A stretch of DNA of 64,000 bases from Sinonovacula constricta (lineage: Eukaryota > Mollusca > Bivalvia > Cardiida > Solecurtidae): positions 11,723,071-11,787,070 of the forward strand of contig CM017568.1 of NCBI GenBank assembly GCA_007844125.1. Reading direction: 5' to 3'. The notes under the pieces are model-generated. The model was not told the origin of the DNA and made no database searches. It worked only from the letters and a program-made list of their open reading frames with translations. Position numbers and translations under genes: made by a program. The stretch's first letter is position 1, and every line of letters begins with the position of its first letter. Below are positions 12,721 to 24,833 of the stretch, in pieces.

Positions 12721-13557
12721 GTGTGAAGGCAGCGCAATATCTGTTTCAAGTGAAAACCGTCTCCGGATAACTATAATACTGTTGGTGGCACAATAAACAT
12801 AAACATAAACTAATTCCTCTTTATATAGTAATGCTGAACACAAGTATATCGAATATATAGTTAGTATTACATAGTCAAATTTAAAAGAAAAAGAGTTATT
12901 CACTTAGTTAAATACATAGTTTATAGTCATGCAAAATATCTCAATACAAAACAGGTTGTTTACAAATACGGACTATCAAGTTACGGGTAGATTTAGCGAT
13001 ATGACCGCTCCTACATACCAGCCCAACGCAAGTAAACGGCTGCGAACTCCTATTTATGCCTGCTAGGTTTTTATAGTTGTAAGCTACACAGTTAAAAAAA
13101 TCCAGAACACTCCGTTTTTTGTGTGTGTGTGTTCAGACAGCATAATATAATGTCTTTGTGTGGCTTTATAAATGTGTTACAGCACAGCTCAGGAGGAATG
13201 TCCTAAAAACGCGAAGTATGGAGGAATCCACATCATGTTTCGCTGAAGCGGAGACTAAAAGAATTGGTCACTTTGCGTGAAAATGGAGTGAATGAAGTCA
13301 CTTCGCGTGTGGAGTAAAATCGAATCACTTACGGGAGTAATATCGTGTCACTTCACGTCAGTTAACAGTTACTAGAATTGGGAAGGCAAAGCCGACTAAA
13401 GTACTTCAGTTTTTGAGACATTATTTCTCCCTACACATGCTTTGCCCCTGTTATGTGCCCGGTTATGCATGTTTATTTATTTTTTATTTATAAGCAACGC
13501 TTAAAACATATCTCTTTTTCTAATCTTTATTATATCTATAATATATAGTTCGCTTTT

Positions 13558-13559
13558 AA

Positions 13560-13627
<68 letters not shown>

Positions 13628-13629
13628 CA

Positions 13630-13690
<61 letters not shown>
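13558..13690. repeat. Compound (AAT)n(GAT)n microsatellite
   Basis: Pure AAT repeats change into GAT repeats with one short interruption. The minus frame would read poly-Tyr then poly-His and is not coding. The distal duplicate has the same compound structure. Confidence 0.97.
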
Positions 13691-15284
13691 GAACGGCATG
13701 CAAAACGGATGTGCAAATAAAATGTTAAAATGCTATGTTGCTTCATAACTTAAAAAAAACTTTCACCACATCGATGATTTTTAGATGCTTACTAAATAAA
13801 TTAAATATTTTCAGGTGTAACCTTTATAAGTTGTTTCCAAACGCACTCGTCACGCACGCTAAGCGAACATTTAACCCACGTTATCAACAAGAGAAGGGCA
13901 CGAACAAACTTCATTCACGTGTATTCGCGTTCATTCATTATCATTTTACGCATTTCCGATTGTACTTATTTTATCGGCTAAAATACGATACAATTTCATT
14001 GTACTGGCCTCCTTTGCAACAAATATTCGTTCTTTTTTAAAGCATATGTCCTAGGACTATACATGCGGTTGCGTGCAAATCATTTGTCTTTAAATTGTTT
14101 AATACTATAATAACTTAAAATTAAATGAATTGAAGACTATTATTACAAAGGCCTTCCTGACACATTGCTTAAAAACCTACGTAAGCATTGGATGAGATTG
14201 TTAGAGAGTGTAGTCAAGTCAAACAGCTCATTAAGTAATATCAGATGCAATATACCACCCCGAATTAGTAAAAGTCAGTAAACTTCCAGAGAATAATTTA
14301 AATTTGAAGGTTAATAAATCTTATATGAAATAACAATTTAAACATTAACTCAGTAAACAATTTTTCATAATAAAGTTGACAGTGGAAATACCGATAATTG
14401 ATATGTAAATTAATATGTAAGTTAAGATTGAAATTGTATAGAGCCGTACATATGGGGATAATAAGGAAACGAATGTTGTAAACATAATAACATACATATC
14501 CACTTATTTTTAGTGTTCACACGTGGATCGTCACTAATTCATCTTATACTTTAATACATCTTCTGTTAATGTCAAATTATAACGCCGTATTTCGTAATTA
14601 ATTAAGATATATTTATGTACTGTTTCGTTCTGGTACACCTATAAGATTAATTAGAAACAACGCATTCATTACATTTTAATTGTACGATGCTCTGTTTTCT
14701 GAAATTAGGTTAATTTTGCTTTGATAAGTGAAATGTTTAATTATATTTTATTGACAGGTTTGTTTCTGTTCAGTTCATGCACAGTAACAAAACTATAGAA
14801 CAAGGGGTCGACTAGCGCATGTGAATTTAGTTTTAACTTTTCTTACATTATACTTTGTGTAATGAATACTAAGAGATAAATCTTGTAAATTACTTTTCAG
14901 TGTATAACATGTATGAAGCATGCAAATTTAACAACACCTACTGTAAACTTTGAGTATAATACGAAATATTTAGGCATAATGAATATGATTTAAAATAAAT
15001 AATTAATAACTCTGATCGCATGTACAAAAGCGAGGTCCTGTGCAGTAAGAGAGCTTTCGTATCGGATAATTTCGAAAAGGGTCACTAAAAAAAATACACA
15101 CAATACAAAAACTCACGCGTGCGCGCACACGAACATTTCGACAAACGCACGTCCCACCATCCAAAGGCAGTGTCAGTGCATAAAATTAAGCGCGAGCACA
15201 CATGCAGGCGGACGCAAGAACGAATACTGGATCGGATCCCTGCACGTAATCTTGTACATAGTGTAAGTTTTGTTTAGGTACGTC

Positions 15285-15418
15285 ATGTGTTTCTGGTGTG
15301 GAGACAAGTGTGCTAGCTGTGCCGAGGAATGCTATAATTGTGCTGATAGTGAGAGCCGGCAGATAGTGACGTCACAACCCCGTCGTCGCTTGGAACAAGA
15401 ACTACAACAGTCTCAGCG
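15285..15418 (+). CDS. MIEAP-like exon 1: CxxC heptad run and start of coiled coil
   Basis: ATG at 15,285, then MCFWCGDKCASCAEECYNCA (Cys at 2, 5, 9, 12, 16, 19), a polar linker with SQP, and RRRLEQELQQSQ. Ends in CAGCG before donor GTAAGA (phase 2). The distal paralogue keeps all six Cys and the donor. Confidence 0.75.
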
Positions 15419-16467
15419 GTAAGACCGTGATTAGAACGTATACAATGTTGATTGATTTAAAAGACGTGATTGCAGGATTGATATAGAACATTTCAGCTGT
15501 AGATTTGTTAGTCATAAAATATAGTTTCCCTTGTAAAAGGTAAGTGTGCCCCAGTTTATTAAATGGACAGTTAAAATATATTCATTTGTTATACTTTTCT
15601 TTTTCGCAAGCATGTTTGTTAATTGTAAATTATAAAAAAAAAACATTCACGTTTCTACTTTGCTATTTTTCTTTTTTTTTCCGAAAAAGAAAGTTGGCAT
15701 AGGGATAATGTAGGCATTAAGGTGTGTTATGTTCTGTAAGTAATTTAGCTTTTAGATAATCAATGGTTATGAATAAACTGGTTAGTTTTAAATGAATTAA
15801 CAAGGACAAGTTGAACTTTGATGTAATCGCGTTTAACTATACGCTCGATAGTCCTCGTCGCATTGCTACCAAGTTCATTTAATTTATTTAGTTAGGTTAA
15901 AAATTAAAAACAATTCCTCTCTTCAATTAAGTATTACATATATATTTTTCTCTTTTGGCCTTTCTTTCACATTGTTAAGATAATAAATTAGCAATTATAT
16001 TGTTGATATAATGATGATGATGATGAGGAGGAGGAGGAGGAGGAAGAGAAGGAGGAGGAGGAGGGTGCCGTTTTATCAAACGTCCCGTTTATGGCCATAC
16101 GGCTTCTAATTATTTTAAATGCGTTTCAAAAAAAAAGTTCAAGGACGTGTGTTAGACTTAAGGCATACATGCAAAGGTAGTATTTACTTTTAGGACTGAT
16201 CGTACATTTATGGTCATACGTGTCAGACTTTGATTAAACGTCATAACGACCGTTGCACTGATCTACACGAGTGATTATCTACATATGATATGTATAAGAA
16301 TAAGTGTCGTATATGTCTAATCCATAAATAGTATACATCATATTTATTAAAATCGATAGTTTATCGTTCATTATTTTGTTTGCAGGGAAATCCAACACTT
16401 ACAGCAAGAAAATGTACGACTCCAAGAGGATGTTAACACATATCAAACGAGGTACACACAGAGACAC

Positions 16468-16532
<65 letters not shown>

Positions 16533-19500
16533 ACAGGGGGACAGAGAGAGAGAGAGAGAAGAGATGAGAGAGAGGGGATGGATAGAGAGAGAGAGAGAGA
16601 GAGAGACAAAAATATATGCTTATCTATTTAAGTCGGACTGAAGTACGGATAAAACGGCAATTGTTTTGGTCAGTATCATGTGCCACACACTTCTTGTTTT
16701 AAATTGATTACAGTGTTTAACGAGAATGCTCTATGATTGACAGCGGTAAGAAAGTTTATTTTGAAATAAAAAAACAAAAACAAACCAAAACGTATAATAT
16801 CTTAACACCTACAATGACAATGCGTAACCCACTGAGCTAAAGCGCATGAAAATCCCTGCATACGGATTGGCAGTTCCCCATTACAGTTACATTTTGTAGT
16901 ATGACATTATTGCCGTGAAGAATGGCATATGAATGCTACATATTCAATTAAAACGCATGCATCTGCCGATTTTGTTTGTGTTCTGCACCACAGATTTAGA
17001 CTTAATTGTATTTATAATAACGTGACTTTTGAGGACGTCACGTTAGACGTCGGAAAGATAGGGAACGGAAATTTCAATTTTATTAAAGATGAGCAAGGTG
17101 AAAACAATATGTTTTAATATTTAAAATGTTAATTCAAATTTTTAATTTAGCTTTTAAACGACGTCTATGTTTTACGTATACGATGTTCTTGTTTGCATTC
17201 GACAACTTTCTGCCTTGCGGTAAAAGTGCACAAAATAAGTCCATAAATATTAATTATTCCGCTTACCTTATTCAACTAATAAGCTAAAAAAGTTAATTTA
17301 TACATGTACACGAAGCGTTCAACAGACACTTACCGCAAAATACATAATGAACCTCTATATTTTTGTTTCGTAGAGAATATTATCAGATAATTAAACGGAA
17401 ATTCTCAGTATTATCAATCTCGCTATCACTTCTCATTCTGCGTGATTTTGGATAGGTTCTGAAATCGCACCTGCTCATTTGTTGCCAATGCGCAAGGACA
17501 AGTATCTTTTAGATCGCATAAACAAGGTCTGCTTCCAAAAAAGTCGTTAACGTTGCCTGATGAAAAAGATTGCAACGATGACATCCTATTTAATGCTGTT
17601 TCGTAAAATAATATGCCTGTATAGTTACAGATATCGATATAAACAACCATGATCTTTACTATTAGCACGCGCTTTTCAAGACGGCAGTGTTACTGTAGCA
17701 CAACAAAATGTAGTGTGGTCAATTCGATGGAACAAAATTTGATTCAGATTAAACCATTTTTGTAAGGACCACTAATGTAATGTAACATATGAGCCCATTC
17801 ATTGTTATTGTCATTCTTGTATTTATCAAGCTGTTGTCATCTGTGAAAAAAGGAATATATCGTTCGGAAATATTTCATGAAATGTCGCATTTATCCTTTT
17901 AAAATTACATTGAGACGACTCAAAACTCAAAAAGTATGTTTTAAATGAAATGAACTTACTGAAAGCTAATGTTTACCCTTCTTGCTATAAATATAAATGA
18001 ATCGAAAATGAAGTGTGTTCATTTATTAGGTACAATTTATCGTCCTCCGATTTACAAATTGTCTTTCTACGCTGACATTTTCTTATTTTCCTTTTGTCTT
18101 TGTTTAAGGTTAAGTCAAATAGACTCCGCGAAAATTACTGACAACAATCCCAGTGTTGTAAATCTGGGCGACCGTAACAGGCCCAACAAGTTAGGCGAAA
18201 GATATTCAGAACTTTACACCAATGAATGGCCGGATGCATACGACTCTCTCGAAAAAGATGCATTCAGTAACGAACAGGCAATCGAGGCTCTACTCAACAT
18301 CCTGGTAGTAAGTATATGGAATGAAGTTAAGAAAGTTAGGTAAATCTCTAAATGATACAACTAAAAATAACAAAAACTCCACACTGTGTCACATCACTTT
18401 AATGAGATTTACAAGTTAACATTAACATATGGTATGCACTCTTCTACAATAACCTGTCAAAACACATGTATAAAACTTGTTGTTTATTTAAAAATATAAA
18501 TAATTGTTGGTTATTTAAAAAATGGTTTCTCCTTCCTGGTACGCTTCAGCCGACATCCCGCGCAAATAAGCAGATATTTTTTTCTGTCTTTTTACGAAAC
18601 TGCAAAAGATTTGATACACGACTATGATAACTTAGCTAGAATCCGGTTGCTTCAATATCAACAAAATAAATATTATAACCTTAATTAATCTTGAGCATCG
18701 GCATCACCAGTTAATATCAACAACAGTACTAAAGAACACGTACGTCGTTATCTCCTGTTCTAATGTTCGTTTTACATTTGCTCACATTAATTTAACATAG
18801 TTGCATTCATCATATTGTTTTATCTAGCATAATCACCATTACTAATCTTCAGTTTTGTTTCTTCCTATTTATATACATCAGTAATTTTGTTTTAGACCTC
18901 ATACAAACATAGTCAGGAAAAGGCCAGACTTCAGCTCGAGGCTCTGTCTTGTTTTGCTGGGGTAAGTTTGGATGTTTTCAGGCTTCATATGTTTTATAAA
19001 AATAAATAAAAAGTGATTGACATGGCAAATATAACCAAAGAGCCTTAAGATTAAATTCATGCTGATGTCATACAAGAAGATGTGATGCAAACACTTGAAA
19101 CGCATACACAATGTAATTCAAAGAAAGCACAGATATTGTGTTGCTATTTCGATGCCATATTAACATGTTTTCGATAATTTTTCGATAGTTATATACTAAG
19201 TTGCTTTTTTGCTTGTATCTTTTGTATCTTCTTTTTCACTTGTTCTGTAAATATCGAACTCAAATTTCGAGTACAGAGTAACAACAGTCAATATTGTGCG
19301 CATGAAAAATTATTCATATGCTTCCATTTCTAAACATTTACTTCATAATATACATCAAACCTAAGTCAGGTGTGTGAGTTCGAACAGGGCTTATTAAGGA
19401 GACTTTAATCAATATATCTAAAAGCAAAAATATTCATCATAAGCATGATATGTCCATGTAATCAATTAAAGTCGACATACATTTCTGTAAAAGTACATGC

Positions 19501-22500
19501 ACCAATATGCACATGAATACACAGGGTCGTTTAAAGCCATCATTCAACATGTTTCATACTTGTAAACAGAATTTTTACAAAAAATACTGAATAATATGTT
19601 TTGCAAATTATATTGATTCTTCAAAAGCATGTAAGTTGTTTCATATAATACAGGCACTGTACTGCATGCCTCCAAAACTGTGAGATTTAAGTACGTGTTT
19701 GCATGATTTATTTACATCACAGCGACACTGTATCTATAATAAGTGATGAAGAATCCTCGGATATTAAGAGCACCGGCTGACCGGAGGTCAGATGGAATTA
19801 AAGTGTCCTCATTTCCATCTAGGGGAGACTACCAGATTTGAGCTCGAATTTTATTATTTACTGAGCTACAACAAATCATGAAATGCGACATCATTTTTTC
19901 CAGATGGACAAACTTCCAGTTGAAGTAGCCAAAGGACTTAAGGAGAGTGGGAAAGTGGACTTTACATATAAGAGCCAAATACGAGAAGTAGAGACGGTAC
20001 GTTTTTGCATTTTCTTTTCTTAACTTTCAATAGTATTGTAAGATGGTTAATTTATGTTTGTTCCGTAAATTCCGTAAAGACTTGAGGCGGGTTGTTAATT
20101 TGTGTGCTAAAACATTTGGTTGACATTCAAGGCGCCATGCAGAACATGCTTTTTAAGCAAGGAAATTAATAGTAATATTATATTGTTTCAAAAAATAGAT
20201 TTAACTAATTGAATGTGTTTTGAAATTTCCTGCTGCACTGAAAACATCAAAATACACATAATAGTCAGGCATTTTTGTAATGACCCAACTGATTTTTACC
20301 GTCCCCCAGAACATATATAATCTAGTTTTAGTGTTTGGTGACTTATTTATGTGTTTATATCAGCTAAATAAGTTATGTTTATAAACATTGAAATGTAATT
20401 ACGTGTATTTTAAATACATTTTATCATACCATAAGAGATATCGTTAATTTTCAAATTTATATTAAGTTGATTAACGCAATGCTTAAAACTGGCGTGGCAA
20501 GATCAAGTGGCACGGATTAAATGTGAACAGGAAATGGAACAGCTAAGAGTCTGAATAAGACATTATTCCAGAGTCAACACTAAGTGGTGACGAAGAAAAT
20601 CCAAACGATGACCACAATTGTTTATTTGGTTGGAAGGAAACAATTTGGAATCCAGGCCACCCAGGCAAACAAGAGAGTCGAAAAAAGTATGGGATCTCTC
20701 AAGAAACAGTAGAAGACTGCCACTGAAAAATAATAACTGGGTCATGCATGTCCTTCAGGATACACTTGGTGACAAATGGCGAAACATACAACTAGATGAA
20801 CTTCCACGCATCACACCAGACGGACTTCCAGAGTTTGATTTTGTCACATCAGAACCAAACGTGGAAAGTGTTCAAGCAAATTGCCCAGAAGGCACGCAAC
20901 GGGTCAGTACCAGGACCATCGGGCATACTATACAAGGGTGTTCAAGAAACCCCTTAAGTTGCTTAGAATATTTTGGGTACTGACGAAGGTGGTATGGAGG
21001 AAGGGAAAATCCCGCCGTGTTGGCAGACTGCGGAACGGAATTAAGCAAAGCATGCCAATCAATTCAGAACAATCTCTCTCGTCATAGTTAGGGGAAATAC
21101 ATTATTTTCTGTTCTTGCCAGGAGACTAACTAATATGGTAGACACTAACTACGTCGACATGTCAGTACATAAGGGTGGATTTTCTGGCTGTATTGAGTCC
21201 ACAAGTGCACTCTTCAAGATTATAAGGGATACACGCATACAAAGCAGTGACTTGACACTAGTGTTGCTTGACTTAAAAAATAATACAGCACCAACTGATC
21301 ATGGAAGCACTCCATCACTACCATGAAAAACAGCAAGTCTAGTTAGTAACCAAGAACTAATAATCATGGGATAAACATGCGTTTCCCCGAGACAATACGC
21401 TGGCAAGCGCTGGAAAAAACATCGTCACTGGGTGCACGATTTCGGTCATCCTCTTCATCATGGGCTTGAACCTTTTCATCCGCTCGGCAGAAAAGAAGAA
21501 CAGAGGCTCATAGACAATTGTAGGATTCGACTTTCATAAAAGAGAGGGTTCATGGACGTGTTGAATATCTTTACTTAAATCTACATACAAACACGACAAG
21601 TACTCAAGACCCAGGGGACACAGACACATAGGCACGGATGAAGTTCAAACTCAAGATATCAAGATGTTTTCTCATCATGGAGAGTCAGGTTTCTGACGAC
21701 TCTGTATGAGATTTCAATAACCTCGGTAGTAGAGCTCGAACGCAAAGTCAACAAGTATCACAAGTATCTTGGATGCTGGCTAGGCGGAACCTTCAAGTTT
21801 CTCATGCATAGGACTCTACGGAAAGATCACAATGTTGCAACTACCTTTTCATACTTTGGTAGAAGAATTCAATTTGGCAAAGACATTACTAGTTGTGACT
21901 TTGAGAAACTCGAGTGATGAATTGGTGTGTAAGGCAGGAGTTACAGTTAGAACAAGGTCAGCCAGCCAAGCAGTGGACCAAGCGGAATCACGGCTCAGTA
22001 TTAAGGACATTGATTGGACACTTGCAGGGGTAGGCATGGACACCATGCAGTCAGTGGATTCAATCCGGAATTCAACAGCAAAAAGCTATGATTCAACAAG
22101 AGATCAAGAATCTGACGAGAAGGCAAGAAGGACAATACGGATTGTTCCAGAGAAGAAGTTATATTTGACAACTGGAACTGTCAACCACTCCGCTTGCAGG
22201 TTTAGCTTCGATCAGTGTATAGCCCTGACACAGGGCAGGTGTCTTTGGTGCCATGATCGGGGAGTTAGCTAACATGCTAACTTTTGAGCTGACAAGGCAG
22301 AAACAGCACTAGAGACCTTAAACAGGTCCACAACAGATCGGATTAATGAAGGAATACGCCAAGACAAGTGCACTGAAAAGCAGGTCTAGAACTGAAATAC
22401 TGCAACAATCCAATGATTGGATCATGGCAGTCGATCGTGGCAAAAAATAGCCAGAAATGCCAAACTGCTTTTGATTTCAAGAGATCTAAATACAAAACCT

Positions 22501-24833
22501 GCAGCTACTGTGCAAAGAAGGTCGATGGCAGACTTGATTCTTTCCGGTTTAAGTTGGGTGCAGAGGCTTCCTTGCAAGCTCCGGATGGACAATGTTGAAC
22601 TCTTTAGGTACTGTAGGATGGGGAAAAAGAGTTGCTTAGAAAGAGCTCGAAAAGACTGCTGAAAAAAGCAGTTGGCTATTGTTCAGTTGTGCAGACGAAC
22701 GCTGGAAGCCATCCACCAAGGGTTAGATGCATGATCCTCGATAAGCTCTGCCGTTCCACCATCCCGAGAGTGTCCTGGCCTTAAATGCATGTAACACTCG
22801 TAGACGGACAAAGCCCAGCATATGAACTCATGTGGATATGCAGTTTCATGACAGTATTATCATATTATAACACCTTAATTAAAGACCGGAGAGGCCACAC
22901 GTAATGGTTTGATTATAATTCTGGTAACTGCAGTGATATTTAGTCGTAGGTGCGATGCGTATACATAAGAGTTGTCACTTTATAACGTCAGTAAACCGCC
23001 AGCTATATGTTCTAAACGTTATTTTTGGTACCTGGCTAAAAGTTCAACCGCCTAACTTTTAAAGGGCAGTTCGTATTCTACAGCACTGTATTCCAATTTT
23101 AAGATTCCTTTCCTCCAAATAAGCAATGGCACTGAGCCTTTTTTCCCTCTATTCTTGTCGTTCACATTTGCCGATAACTTTTGTAGGTATGCTGGATGAT
23201 TTGGCGAATCAGTCATGGTGTATTTTTGTACTATTTGCCTGATTATCATTATGGAAACATATTGCGAATTAATCATTTTTTCAACATATGTTTTAATAAC
23301 TACGTTACCAGGTTGCTACACGTATCAAAATTTAATTTATAAATTATATTAAAATTTAATGTAATAACTTATAAAGTTAAATGCACATTCCGTCATGCTG
23401 AACTATTTAAAAACAACATCCTTAAACATCATAGTACTGAAAAGGATCGCCCTCGACCAAGCGGTTAGAGTCTATAAACTTTACACCTGTAACATTTGCG
23501 TTGGTTCGATTTCGAGTCAGGCTTACAATTTTGAAAATGAGGAATTATTCCACTTTACATGAAGTGCGTCGGTGGTTCTTTACAGGCATTTGTCATACTA
23601 CTCAGGCCTGTTGCGACTTTGATGTGCTACAGTAACCACAACCGTCTTCTAAAAAACGCCAGTCTCTTATGCTGTCGGCACATTATATATAGACATTTGC
23701 CTGTGTAACAGGTTCGGGGTTTATAAGGCTTCGTATGCCAGTATGACGTCAGGTCAAAAGTCAGTTAGGAAATTGATTTTAGACGTTTCAAGGACTACAC
23801 ATTTAGCTTGTGAAATATCATTGGAAAAAATATGTCAATATTAACTAATTGATGTCAATAAGGAATTAATTAATTAATTAAGGATTTTTCTTATCTACTT
23901 CTATGTTCAGATATAAAAGTGTTATAGTTTGCATTCGCATAATCTGTCTTGCGTAAAAAGCACAGAAAATAATTTCAATGTTATAGCTATATTATTCAAG
24001 TTATCTAAAGTGTTTATACCAAAACAAAATATTTTATTTAAATCACTACATATACACGAACCTCCCAAACACAACAAACTTAGTTACGTCAAGAAGTTTG
24101 ACATCCATGGTCGTAAACCTGTTGCGGGGATATTTGTGAGAATAACGAACACTAACCCTGCGAACACGGGTGGAAAAAACACGTGACAATCGTGGAGATT
24201 ATGCTATTGTCGATATCGATGTAAACACAAAATTAGTCTTAAAGTATTTAAATGTATTTTAAACAATACATTTTTAACTCGTTATTATTCCTTAGACTAT
24301 ATCGTTAGGATAAAAGTTTAATAGCATACTAAGTACTATTTATTAATTTACTAAACAACTATCACAAATTAGTATTATCTTCTTTGTATAAACCATTGCG
24401 TGGAGATCGGACATTTGTCGACCTCTAAAACTATAACCAATAGCTTGACATAGCCAATTTGAACATCGTTGTTTAGGTGCTATTTAGTGTAAAACCAAAG
24501 AAAGATGAATCTACAAATCCTTTCATTTTCTACGCTTTTTATCTCTAGGAAGTGATTCAGCATCTTGACTTCCAGGGTGCCATGAGGGAGAGAGTTGCCC
24601 GATATCTACACGAATGCGTGTCTCTGACATGGCTTATGGCCATACAGGACCCTCCGATGGTTCTAGACGACCCGAGCCAAGTCAATGGGAAGCCATTCAA
24701 CAAGAATATCTACAGAGAATATATGACAGCCGGAGCCCAGGTTAAATACGTTGTTTGGCCTGCAATGTTTATTAATGACGGAGGCAACCTTCTCAAAAAG
24801 GGCCTAGCGGAGGGTCATGATCTCATGGGATAA
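15285..24833 (+). CDS. Mitochondria-eating protein (MIEAP/SPATA18)-like, six exons
   Basis: Joins 15285-15418, 16386-16451, 18109-18307, 18896-18961, 19904-19996 and 24549-24833, all with AG/GT borders and consistent phases, give 280 codons. Residues 1-21 are a heptad-spaced CxxC run; 36-64 form a coiled coil (I47, L50, N54, L57, V61 at a/d places); about 75-280 match the C-terminal MIEAP domain: YSELYTNEWPDAYDSLEKD, YKHSQEKARLQLEAL, CVSLTWLMAIQDPPM and YREYMTAGAQVKYVVWPAMF. SPATA18 in vertebrates takes part in mitochondrial quality control; this protein is shorter than vertebrate SPATA18 (over 500 residues), mostly in the N-terminal half. Upstream non-coding exons are possible, since an acceptor-like TTTAG precedes the ATG. 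The family call rests on remembered motifs. Confidence 0.82.
16020..16061. repeat. GAT/GAG trinucleotide repeat
   Basis: Short ATGATGATG to GAGGAGGAG tract in intron 1; the distal copy has the equivalent at 63,370-63,402. Confidence 0.85.
16386..16451 (+). CDS. MIEAP-like exon 2: coiled coil
   Basis: Sixty-six nucleotides between TTTGTTTGCAG and GTACAC, encoding EIQHLQQENVRLQEDVNTYQ and one further Thr. An Asn at an a position (N54), as in many parallel dimeric zippers, suggests dimerisation. The intron begins only about 20 bp before a long GA microsatellite. Confidence 0.8.
16470..16608. repeat. (GA)n microsatellite at the start of intron 2
   Basis: Imperfect GA repeats begin about 20 bp after the exon 2 donor. 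The same arrangement exists in the paralogous copy (63,812-63,980), with different length. Confidence 0.95.
16621..18108. other. Intron 2 of the MIEAP-like gene
   Basis: No other gene seen. A minus-strand A-box-like stretch near 16,830-16,852 may be a SINE relic. Confidence 0.6.
18109..18307 (+). CDS. MIEAP-like exon 3: start of C-terminal domain
   Basis: Acceptor TTTGTTTAAG; donor GTAAGT after ILV. Encodes LSQIDSAKITDNNPSVVNLG, then RYSELYTNEWPDAYDSLEKD and EQAIEALLNILV. The aromatic/acidic RYSELY...EW segment is the recognisable opening of the MIEAP C-terminal domain. Confidence 0.85.
18896..18961 (+). CDS. MIEAP-like exon 4
   Basis: Twenty-two codons (TSYKHSQEKARLQLEALSCF, then AG), phase 0 on both sides, between ATTTTGTTTTAG and GTAAGT. 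Helical continuation of the domain. Confidence 0.8.
19904..19996 (+). CDS. MIEAP-like exon 5
   Basis: Thirty-one codons (MDKLPVEVAKGLKESGKVDF, then TYKSQIREVET), phase 0, between TTTTTTCCAG and GTACGT. Its intron (19,997-24,548) carries the degenerate retrotransposon at 20,480-22,800. Confidence 0.8.
20480..22800 (+). pseudogene. Degenerate non-LTR retrotransposon in intron 5
   Basis: Broken pieces of a reverse-transcriptase ORF follow each other in order on the plus strand: ELPRITPDGLPEFDFVTSEP, a frame-shifted piece around 20,900-21,000 (YTRVFKKPLKLLRIFWVLTK), then MVDTNYVDMSVHKGGFSGCI and LTLVLLDLKN, a TGCTISVILFIMGLNLFIRS-like piece at about 21,430-21,480, and LAKTLLVVTLRNSSDELVCK at 21,880. 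These resemble a family of invertebrate non-LTR polymerases with an APGPSGIPYKVYK-type opening. Frame changes and stops show it is dead. It lies in the same orientation as the host gene. Confidence 0.7.
23445..23660 (+). repeat. tRNA-derived SINE, full head and body
   Basis: CCCTCGACCAAGCGGTTAGA is a tRNA A-box region of Ser/Leu type; GGTTCGATTTC at about 23,500 is the B box. The body has GTGCGTCGGTGGTTCTTT, the Meta-type core also seen near 11,870. Ends toward 23,650. Confidence 0.65.
24549..24833 (+). CDS. MIEAP-like terminal exon
   Basis: Acceptor TTATCTCTAG, then EVIQHLDFQGAMRERVARYL, HECVSLTWLMAIQDPPMVLD and the closing YREYMTAGAQVKYVVWPAMF before a TAA. The WLMAIQDPPM and VVWPA motifs are the strongest family signatures. 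Confidence 0.88.
   Translation, partial: EVIQHLDFQGAMRERVARYLHECVSLTWLMAIQDPPMVLDDPSQVNGKPFNKNIYREYMTAGAQVKYVVWPAMFINDGGNLLKKGLAEGHDLMG

Larger units (their letters stand above)
12894..16620 (+). repeat. Segmental duplication, proximal copy
   Basis: Matches 59,374-64,000 in the same order and orientation: the GATATGACCG block (13,000/59,480), the ACAGCACAGCTCAGGAGGAA block (13,181/60,470), the AAT/GAT microsatellite (13,560/60,860), the region to about 14,640, then 15,168-16,620 against 62,530-64,000 with both exons. Insertions or deletions break the alignment (about 760 bp extra in the distal copy at 59,630-60,400; unmatched 14,700-15,165 against 62,000-62,525). Confidence 0.9.

Noticed and set aside
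13501..13746. Poly-His/poly-Tyr open frame (minus)
   Set aside because: Translation of an AAT/GAT microsatellite; same in the distal copy at 60,636-61,129.
18899..19111. 70-codon minus frame
   Set aside because: Shadow of MIEAP-like exon 4 and its intron.
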